Of a DNA stretch of 11,833 nucleotides, positions 5,628 to 11,833 are shown one piece after another. The DNA lies in assembly GCA_002344345.1 (NCBI GenBank), contig DDTL01000176.1:1-11833 (forward strand), given 5' to 3'. Below the pieces are notes generated by a model that ran no database searches, was not told the DNA's origin, and was given only the letters and a program-made list of their open reading frames with translations. Source of the DNA: Saprospiraceae bacterium UBA2365 (lineage in GTDB: Bacteria; Bacteroidota; Bacteroidia; Chitinophagales; Saprospiraceae). The position numbers and the translations under genes are program-made. Within the stretch, counting starts at the first letter, position 1, and each line of letters starts with the position of its first letter.

Positions 5628-7004
5628 TTAATCCAATGGCATATCAATACCATATTTAATGGTCCTTCGGTAAAGCGCATTCCATTGAATATTTAGTAAT
5701 TTGGAAGCTTCCGCCTTGTTATAATTCGTTTTTTCCAGGGCACGGATAATGGTTCGTTTTTCAAGTTCTTCAAGATCAAAAATTTCTGACTGAATGGCAT
5801 TGCTTTTAGGTGTATGCAGCATGAAATGTTCAGGCTTGAGTTCATCTCCTCTGCAAATGATGACTGCCCTTTCCATGATATTTCTCATTTCCCTGATATT
5901 TCCGGGAAAAGGATATTTCATGAAAAGATTGATGACATCAGGATGAATTCTTTTAATATCCCTGCCCATTTTTTGATTCATCATCTGCAAAAAATGATTG
6001 GCAAGAATGGGAATATCCGTTTTTCTTTCTCTCAATGGAGGTAAATGAACAACAAAGGTACCCAACCTGTGGAAAAGGTCCAGCCTGAAACTTGTTCCAT
6101 CAGTCAGGATATCGAGGTTTTTATTGGTAGCTGACACGATGCGGATATCAAATGGAACGCTTTTTTGGGTTCCGACCTTGATGGTTTTCCTGTCTTCCAA
6201 TACCCTGAGTAATTTGACCTGAAGTCCCATACTCATTTCCCCGATTTCATCGAGGAAAAGTGTGCCTTTGTTGGCCGTTTCAAACCATCCGGCTTTATCA
6301 GCATAAGCATCTGTAAAACTTCCTTTCACATGACCGAAAAACTCACTCTCAAATAAACTGTCCGGAATGGCAGACATATTTGCCGCTCCGAAAACCTCAT
6401 TGCTACGTGGACTTTTGTCATGAATCGCACGGGCAACCAATTCCTTTCCTGTACCACTTTCTCCGATGATCAAAACGGAAGTGTCCGGTGTCTGAGCTAC
6501 CATATTGATCTGGTCAATTACTTCCCGGATCTCTTTGGATTGACCGATGATACTACCGATCTCTTTATGAATATCCTGTTTCAGGATGGTATTTGCCCTT
6601 TTTTGTTGATTAAGTTCGGTTTTTAAGCCGGAAAGCTTTATGGTCCTTTCAATCGACATCCAGATGTCAGCCGGTGTAAAAGGTTTCTTGAAATAATCAG
6701 AAGCTCCTTTTCTTAATGCTTCGATGACCGTATCCATATTGCCTGAGTTGCTGATCAGGACAACTTCTGTCTCAGGGTATTCCTTTTTTACCTTTTCCAA
6801 TACTTTGATCCCATCCATCTCAGGTAATATATAGTCCAGGATCAAAAAACTAAAAGACTGAGTCTTCATTAATTTGAATCCTTCGGATGGTTTTTCAGCT
6901 GTAAAAACATTGAATTTTTCTTTCAAAATGGAAGCTGATAATCTCCTGTAAACAGGGTCATCATCCAAAATTAAAATATTGGGTTTTTCCTGATTGGTTG
7001 TCAT
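5628..7004 (-). CDS. NtrC-family sigma-54-dependent response regulator
   Basis: 458 residues in three parts. The receiver domain (about 8-122) has the acidic pocket DDD (14-16), phosphoacceptor Asp57 in LILDYILP, Ser85 and Lys107. The AAA+ sigma-54 interaction domain (about 150-380) has Walker A GESGTGKE (181-188), the sigma-54 contact loop GSFTDA (228-233, usually GAFTGA, with the key Phe and Thr kept), Walker B TLFLDEIG (248-255) and LPPLRER (321-327). A Fis-type helix-turn-helix (about 411-455) contains NKAEASKLLNIQWNALYRR. When phosphorylated, such proteins form ATP-driven rings at upstream enhancers and open sigma-54 promoters. The gene follows a receiver-kinase gene by 6 bp and ends at a strong terminator, so the two form one unit. 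It is the only protein here with a DNA-binding domain, and thus the likely output of the kinases. Control of the adjacent pilus genes is inferred from position and from the enhancer-like repeats. Confidence 0.93.
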   Translation of the reverse strand: MTTNQEKPNILILDDDPVYRRLSASILKEKFNVFTAEKPSEGFKLMKTQSFSFLILDYILPEMDGIKVLEKVKKEYPETEVVLISNSGNMDTVIEALRKGASDYFKKPFTPADIWMSIERTIKLSGLKTELNQQKRANTILKQDIHKEIGSIIGQSKEIREVIDQINMVAQTPDTSVLIIGESGTGKELVARAIHDKSPRSNEVFGAANMSAIPDSLFESEFFGHVKGSFTDAYADKAGWFETANKGTLFLDEIGEMSMGLQVKLLRVLEDRKTIKVGTQKSVPFDIRIVSATNKNLDILTDGTSFRLDLFHRLGTFVVHLPPLRERKTDIPILANHFLQMMNQKMGRDIKRIHPDVINLFMKYPFPGNIREMRNIMERAVIICRGDELKPEHFMLHTPKSNAIQSEIFDLEELEKRTIIRALEKTNYNKAEASKLLNIQWNALYRRTIKYGIDMPLD

Positions 7005-7010
7005 GATAAA

Positions 7011-8090
7011 TTAATTCTTTAATAAAACAATGGTAAATACTGATCCTTCTCCAGGCTTGCTCTCAATAGTCATTTTTGCCTTGTTGAGTTTGATGAAATC
7101 CTTGACGATCTTCAAACCCAGTCCATGTCCTGAATTGGAATTAGACCTTTCTGACAAAACATATTCATCTCCCGTTGTCAGTTTGTTTACCAGGTCCGCA
7201 TCCATTCCAATTCCGTTGTCACTTATAATGAGTTTTAAAAAAGTATGCGTTTCCTCAATGCTGAGAGTAATACTTCCGTACAATCCTGTGAATTTGATCG
7301 CATTGGATATCAGATTCCTCAAAATTGTTTTGATCGTCTGCTTATCGCACAAAGCAAAAATCTGATTTTCTCCGTTAAAAACCAATTGGATATTCTTTGC
7401 TTCAGCTTCAGGTTTAAGATATTCGATAGTTTCTGTTATCAATGGATAAATGTCATTCTGCTGCAAATTGATCTGAGGATTGTCCAATTGCTTTTGTTCC
7501 CACTCAATCAGGTTTTCTATCAGTTCAAATGTATCTTTGGATCTCATGTATACAGCGTGTAAAATCTCTTTAAAATCCTGAGAATCAGTAGTAATTATTT
7601 GATGTTCAATTGCTTCGATCAATTGGATAATGCGGGCAAAAGGAGATCTGATGTCATGAGCAATAATGGAATACATCAGATCCCTGTTTTTACTCATGGT
7701 CAGTATCCTTTTTTTAGCCTGATAAAGTTCGATGTGGGTATTCACCCTGACCAGCATTTCTCTGATATTGAATGGCTTGACAAGATAGTCAACTGCACCT
7801 GCATTGAACCCTTCAATGAGGTCATCGGGCTGATTCTTGGCTGTAAGAAAGATCACCGGAATCGAAGCAAGTTTTGGGTCGGCTTTTATAATCCTGCATA
7901 CTTCTATCCCATCCATGACAGGCATCATGATATCCAGAAGGATCAGATCAAAGTCTTCTTCACCCATTATTTTTAAAGCGGATTGTCCATCCAGAGCCAT
8001 GGCAATCCGGTATTGGTTTTGCCTGAGGATATTTCCAACCAGCTTAAGGTTTTCCTTATTATCGTCTACTATTAAAATGAGTTCATTCAT
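7011..8090 (-). CDS. Receiver-histidine kinase fusion protein (soluble)
   Basis: 359 residues. An N-terminal CheY-like receiver (about 3-122) has DD at 9-10, phosphoacceptor Asp53 in LLDIMMP, Thr83 and Lys105. A dimerisation/phosphoacceptor helix pair follows, with His145 in AHDIRSP, then a HATPase domain (about 210-357) with the N-box Asn263 in RNLISNAIKFT, DNGIGM (291-296) and GHGLGL (321-326). There is no signal peptide, membrane segment or PAS domain, so it is a cytosolic relay kinase whose activity is probably set by phosphorylation of its own receiver. Its likely partners are the hybrid kinase encoded upstream (input) and the sigma-54 regulator encoded 6 bp downstream (output); this order is inferred from gene adjacency. 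The start MNELILIVDD is the usual receiver beginning. The domain call is firm. Confidence 0.93.
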   Translation of the reverse strand: MNELILIVDDNKENLKLVGNILRQNQYRIAMALDGQSALKIMGEEDFDLILLDIMMPVMDGIEVCRIIKADPKLASIPVIFLTAKNQPDDLIEGFNAGAVDYLVKPFNIREMLVRVNTHIELYQAKKRILTMSKNRDLMYSIIAHDIRSPFARIIQLIEAIEHQIITTDSQDFKEILHAVYMRSKDTFELIENLIEWEQKQLDNPQINLQQNDIYPLITETIEYLKPEAEAKNIQLVFNGENQIFALCDKQTIKTILRNLISNAIKFTGLYGSITLSIEETHTFLKLIISDNGIGMDADLVNKLTTGDEYVLSERSNSNSGHGLGLKIVKDFIKLNKAKMTIESKPGEGSVFTIVLLKN

Positions 8091-8211
8091 GGATAAATCA
8101 TTTTATTAAATGCTGTCGTTTTTTATATAGTGCTTTTCAAACATGATCCACAGTTCAGACAATGCATCAACCTTCTGATATTGACCGAAACAAACAATAC
8201 TTTTTAGTCTC

Positions 8212-8254
8212 AAAAAAAATCGTGTTTATTGATTTTCAATATCAGACACGATTT
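8212..8254 (-). terminator. Intrinsic terminator overlapping the hybrid kinase stop codon
   Basis: On the minus strand AAATCGTGT (8246-8254) pairs perfectly with ACACGATTT (8217-8225). The 20-base segment between them holds a smaller ATTGA...TCAAT stem. A T run follows (A run 8212-8219 on the plus strand, which includes the last stem bases). The 5' arm lies inside the last codons of the hybrid kinase gene, and the stop codon (8226-8228) sits in the loop region. The kinase is therefore probably transcribed apart from the downstream two-gene unit. Confidence 0.85.
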
Positions 8255-11200
8255 CCGGGAATTTATCAAGGCTGTCCTTGATGTTTTCCAGATTCAATTC
8301 TGTGCAGTCAGTAAGCAGTTCTCCGGCATATTCTGCCAGATAGTTACAATCATATTGGTCCGAAATATTCAATAGAACACGGGCAAAATCTTCAATCTTA
8401 AACAACAGTGTACCATCTTTAATGTCTTCCCAGACAGGTAAAAGTTCGGATCTCAGTTCTTTACCCAAAAGATGCAGACGCTGTTTGAATTCAGGACTGA
8501 CATCGATCAATTTTGGTTTTTCTATTTTGATCATTTCTTCAGCCATGATCCGTGTATGAGGTAAATACACCGCAAGGATATTCACCAATTCTCCCTTACT
8601 GACCGGTTTGAATATATAATTATCAAACAAATCCCTGCCTGGATCCTGATCTGCACCCATGGTCGAAGCAGTGAAAGCGATGACCGGGATATCTTTCATC
8701 AGGTGATCATTTTTGATTATTCTGATCACTTCATAACCACTCAATTCAGGCATTCGGATGTCAAGCAATATTAAAGAAGGTTTAACCTGCTTAAGAATTT
8801 CCAGAGCGATCATTCCGTTGTCAGCAGTTATGATATGCAGACCTGAACCGGCGAGCAGACTTTCAACTGCATCGATATTGGCACGTACATCATCCACTAT
8901 CAGGATGGTATTTTTATCAAAAATGATTGTTTCCCTCAAATCATAATAATCTCTTTTTGGCATGACACTTTCACAAATTGTCACCTGATTAAGCTTCAGT
9001 GTAAATGTAGAACCCTTTCCTTCATTACTCTTTACGGTCAGCGTACCGTTCATTTTCTCAGCCAATCTTCTTGAGATCGCCAGACCTAGACCTGCTCCTG
9101 CAAAATGTCTGCTGGTATGACCTGTTTGCTGTCTGAATGCTTCAAAAATGGTCTCATGTTGATCCTCAGGAATGCCTATGCCGGTATCCTCAATTTCAAT
9201 GATCAGATTGGAGTCCAATTGAACCATTTCAGCATACAACCGGATCTTAACACTTCCTATGTGGGTAAATTTTATGGCATTTCCCACCAGATTAAACAGG
9301 ATCTGTTTAATGCGGATTTCGTCCAGTTTAAATGCTGGAGGAAATGATTCACTCACCTCGATCAGGATTTGTATACCCTTCTTTGCAGCATTATCCTGAA
9401 AAAGTAGTTTGATCTCTTCAATAATGGATAACACATCTACAGATTGTGCTGAAATTTCGATCCTTCCAGCTTCTATTTTTGAAAGGTCGAGAATATCGTT
9501 CAGTAAACTTAGCAAAAGATTACCTCCATTCAAGATGGATTTGATCATGGATTTGTGTTGCTCTTTTTCCATTTTGTGGTACAAAGCTTCACTGAATCCG
9601 AGAATTGCATTCATGGGCGTTCTTATCTCATGGCTCATGTTCGCCAAAAATTCACTCTTAGCTCTGTTGGCAGAATCTGCTTTTTCCTTTTCTGAAATCA
9701 AGGCCCTTTCCAAATGCTCCCGATGGTGTATATTGACCAGCAATTCAGAAAAAACTGCCAGTAAAATCTCTTCTTTTTCAGTATAATAATGAAATTCCAG
9801 GACTGAATCAAATCCTATAAATCCGATACATGTACCATTACTCAACATTGGGATGGTCATCAGACTTTTGATGTCCTGAGGTTCCAGAATTTGCCTGACT
9901 CCATCATCTTCTGCAAGCTCATTCACATTCGGGATGGACAATGTTTTACCTTCGAGGTGAGCTTCAACCCACCAGGGGAGGGCATCTGTCGGGACATTCT
10001 GCAAAAATTCAATCTGTGGTTCAATGCCTTTTTGACACCATTCGAAAGTATTATTGCATACCATTTTATCCCAGTCATATTCAAAAATGTATGCTCTGTC
10101 GGCATTTACGAATCTGCCCATTGATTCAAGCGCTTTATCGATCTCAACAGAAATGTTTTCTACAGGCATGTTGATGAAGGATTTTGCCATCTGGATCAGG
10201 AGTTCAAGCGTTCCTTGATAGGCTTTTTCTTCAGTGATATCTTCTGCCGAACAAACCACATATTCCACTTTTCCTGCGGAATTGAGTTTTGGAATCTTTG
10301 CTGTTAAGATCAACCGCTTATCACCTGATGCATTTCTGATCCATGATTCAGAATAAATAGGCTTTGCTGTTCTGAAAACTTCTGAATTTTCCTGCTGAAG
10401 TTTAATGCTGGCTTCTTCCGGGAATACATCAAACACACTTTTAAAAGACATTTTGTCTTTTTCCATCCCGATAAATGTAGCATGAGCTTCATTGACCGCC
10501 CCATAGGTGTGATCATCGATCAGATACCATACCTGAGTTTGAATATTATCCAGCAGAATCCGCTGATTTTCTTCACTTTTTCGCAATGCTTCTTCAGCCA
10601 TTTTTCTGTCTGTAACATCGAGGATAAAACCATCCATAAATCTGGCAGGCCCTTTTTCCTCTGAAACAGATACTCCTTTTTCAAAAACCCACTTTTCCTG
10701 GCCGTTTTTATGCAATATGCGATATTCCAACTCCCAGGATTGTCCGTTAGCAATGGCTTTCTCAATCGATTGATTCACAAAATCTTTATCTGCAGGATGG
10801 ATCAGACTATCATAAGACTTCTGAACTGGTTTATAGAAATCTTCTGCCGGATAACCTGTCAATGTACTGATTTCCGGACTCATGAATGTGATCTTCCAGT
10901 TATGGTCAAAGATGCACCGGTAAGTGGTGCCAGGCAGATTGGATACCAAAGACCGGTATTTTTGTTCGCTGGATTTCAATGCATCAATGGCATCCTTTCT
11001 AAGCTTAATGTCGATGAATGTAGTTGCAAGGAAACCCTTTTGATGAGAATAGGTCTGAACCTGAAACCAGCAATCCAGTGGTTGGGAATACTGTTCAAAA
11101 CATTTCCCGGGATGATCAAAATCTATGTTGGCATAAAATTCCTTCCAGTTGAATTTAGGATCCTGCAATGTGCCAAATACTTCACCAACTGTCTTTTGCC

Positions 11201-11360
11201 CGAATTCATATCCTGTCAAGCCAACGAGCTTCCTGAAGGATTCATTGACTTCCAAAAATTTCAAAGCCTCGCCAGGATCCTTGCTTTCGGAAATAATTTC
11301 GTAAAAGGCAAATCCAAAAGGGGAGGCATTAACGATATCAAACAAAAGATCTTTAGACAT
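8226..11360 (-). CDS. Soluble multi-PAS/GAF hybrid histidine kinase
   Basis: 1044 residues with no signal peptide or membrane segment. Order: a divergent PAS (about 1-122); a PAS_3-type PAS plus PAC (about 131-255; YRILHKNGQEKWV, GFILDVTDRK); a third PAS (about 262-378; VVCSAEDITEEK); a GAF domain (about 385-545; DRAYIFEYD, SLMTIPMLSNGTCIGFIGFDS); a short coiled coil; HisKA with His577 in SHEIRTPMNAILGF; HATPase with Asn694, DTGIGIP (725-731) and GAGLGL (755-760); and a receiver (about 816-935) with phosphoacceptor Asp867 in LLLDIRMP and Lys918. The last 95 residues are helical and resemble the back half of an HPt domain but lack the HxxKG phosphotransfer motif. It is a cytosolic sensor; the signal cannot be read from the sequence. 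It lies upstream of the receiver-kinase/sigma-54 regulator pair, but a terminator separates them. Passing phosphate to that pair is plausible, not shown. Confidence 0.92.
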   Translation of the reverse strand: MSKDLLFDIVNASPFGFAFYEIISESKDPGEALKFLEVNESFRKLVGLTGYEFGQKTVGEVFGTLQDPKFNWKEFYANIDFDHPGKCFEQYSQPLDCWFQVQTYSHQKGFLATTFIDIKLRKDAIDALKSSEQKYRSLVSNLPGTTYRCIFDHNWKITFMSPEISTLTGYPAEDFYKPVQKSYDSLIHPADKDFVNQSIEKAIANGQSWELEYRILHKNGQEKWVFEKGVSVSEEKGPARFMDGFILDVTDRKMAEEALRKSEENQRILLDNIQTQVWYLIDDHTYGAVNEAHATFIGMEKDKMSFKSVFDVFPEEASIKLQQENSEVFRTAKPIYSESWIRNASGDKRLILTAKIPKLNSAGKVEYVVCSAEDITEEKAYQGTLELLIQMAKSFINMPVENISVEIDKALESMGRFVNADRAYIFEYDWDKMVCNNTFEWCQKGIEPQIEFLQNVPTDALPWWVEAHLEGKTLSIPNVNELAEDDGVRQILEPQDIKSLMTIPMLSNGTCIGFIGFDSVLEFHYYTEKEEILLAVFSELLVNIHHREHLERALISEKEKADSANRAKSEFLANMSHEIRTPMNAILGFSEALYHKMEKEQHKSMIKSILNGGNLLLSLLNDILDLSKIEAGRIEISAQSVDVLSIIEEIKLLFQDNAAKKGIQILIEVSESFPPAFKLDEIRIKQILFNLVGNAIKFTHIGSVKIRLYAEMVQLDSNLIIEIEDTGIGIPEDQHETIFEAFRQQTGHTSRHFAGAGLGLAISRRLAEKMNGTLTVKSNEGKGSTFTLKLNQVTICESVMPKRDYYDLRETIIFDKNTILIVDDVRANIDAVESLLAGSGLHIITADNGMIALEILKQVKPSLILLDIRMPELSGYEVIRIIKNDHLMKDIPVIAFTASTMGADQDPGRDLFDNYIFKPVSKGELVNILAVYLPHTRIMAEEMIKIEKPKLIDVSPEFKQRLHLLGKELRSELLPVWEDIKDGTLLFKIEDFARVLLNISDQYDCNYLAEYAGELLTDCTELNLENIKDSLDKFPEIVSDIENQ

Positions 11361-11833
11361 TACTTTGGTTTTATGCGATTTGATCCAAAAAAAAATCCCT
11401 CACATTCTGAACAGTTGTACGTTCAAACTCATAATAGGGTCAGCATGTATATCAAGCTACCTGAATTCATTAAATAAATCTCGCTGACACTTAATTTGGT
11501 TTAATTCATTCTGAGGAAAACTTGTACAATGCGTTACTAACCCTGGCAAGGGGTTATAAACTATTGGGATATAATGTGTTAAAGATGTATTTATTTCTAA
11601 ATTTAAAAAATAAAGAAATGATACATTTCCTATCCCGGAATCAAATTCTTTTAGGGGTTATTTTAGCATTTGTCCAATGTGCTGAATTGTTTTTCCTTCA
11701 AGCAATTTTTTTTGGTCAATATTTGACAATTAGCCATTAAACAACATCTCAAAGATATACAAAACACTTTGAATAATTGGTATTTCGTGTTTTTTTTCGG
11801 TATTAATTTTTTAAATTTCTGCTCAACCAGGTT
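11361..11833. other. AT-rich region upstream of the hybrid kinase, no gene recognised
   Basis: This 473-bp stretch must contain the hybrid kinase promoter, but no convincing -7/-33 or -24/-12 pair could be picked near the start codon. A poly-T run of nine lies about 25 bp before the ATG on the minus strand. A plus-strand frame at 11522-11740 would give 72 hydrophobic residues from a TTG start, with no recognisable family, and is not called as a gene. The enhancer-like CTTCG repeats of the pilin genes are absent here. Confidence 0.5.

Noticed and set aside
10710..11477. Long plus-strand open frame of 255 codons
   Set aside because: It lies opposite the N-terminal PAS region of the hybrid kinase, whose frame shows clear domain motifs. 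The plus-strand product has no recognisable domain and an antisense-like, cysteine-rich composition.
11522..11740. Plus-strand frame for a 72-residue hydrophobic peptide
   Set aside because: It starts with TTG, lies in AT-rich DNA where such frames arise by chance, and has no recognisable family. A GAGG 12 bp upstream is not enough support.
11750..11757. TATCTTTG on the minus strand, matching the Bacteroidota -7 consensus TAnnTTTG
   Set aside because: No TTTG is found at the expected -33 distance and the site is about 390 bp from the hybrid kinase start, so it is not called as a promoter.

Overview
The window looks like a chromosomal stretch from a member of the Bacteroidota, possibly a Saprospiria/Chitinophagia-type lineage. 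I infer this from AT-rich intergenic DNA, weak or absent Shine-Dalgarno sequences, 'MKK...' signal peptides, and the style of the soluble hybrid kinases and NtrC-type regulator. No rRNA, tRNA, insertion sequence or CRISPR array was seen. Every gene I can support lies on the minus strand, so the window is described here from right to left, in the direction of transcription.

Regulatory half (about 11360 down to 5579). A soluble PAS-PAS-PAS-GAF-HisKA-HATPase-receiver hybrid kinase (8226-11360) ends in its own intrinsic terminator, which overlaps its stop codon. A two-gene unit follows: a receiver-histidine kinase fusion (7011-8090) and, 6 bp later, an NtrC-family sigma-54 activator with receiver, AAA+ and HTH domains (5628-7004). 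That unit ends in a strong hairpin plus T-tract terminator at 5579-5622.

Pilus half (5452 down to 1). A compact operon encodes a PapD-like periplasmic chaperone (4637-5452), a DUF4402 subunit with an acidic N-terminal segment (4086-4628) and an 854-residue outer-membrane usher-like protein (1462-4026). Two stand-alone DUF4402 subunit genes follow: a complete one (751-1263) and a partial one running off the left edge (1-291). They are close paralogues, with about 50 identical residues of 69 compared. Together these genes have the parts list of a chaperone-usher fimbria: chaperone, usher, one minor or adaptor-type subunit and two candidate major subunits. That is unexpected in Bacteroidota, whose well-known pili are of the lipoprotein-derived type V (Mfa/Fim) class.

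The most interesting non-coding signal is in front of the two stand-alone subunit genes. Both carry the same two blocks at the same mutual distance. One is a promoter-proximal block with a near-match to a sigma-54 -24/-12 promoter (GG-N10-GA instead of GG-N10-GC), flanked by a repeated TTGGCAT. The other, 87 bp further upstream centre to centre, is a pair of CTTCG...CGAAG-type inverted repeats whose centres are exactly 21 bp apart. The roughly 75 bp between the blocks have diverged. This is the expected layout of an enhancer-dependent sigma-54 promoter, and a sigma-54 activator is encoded beside the pilus operon. The working model is that the kinases feed the NtrC-type regulator, which switches on the subunit genes. 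The sequence supports this architecture but does not prove it.
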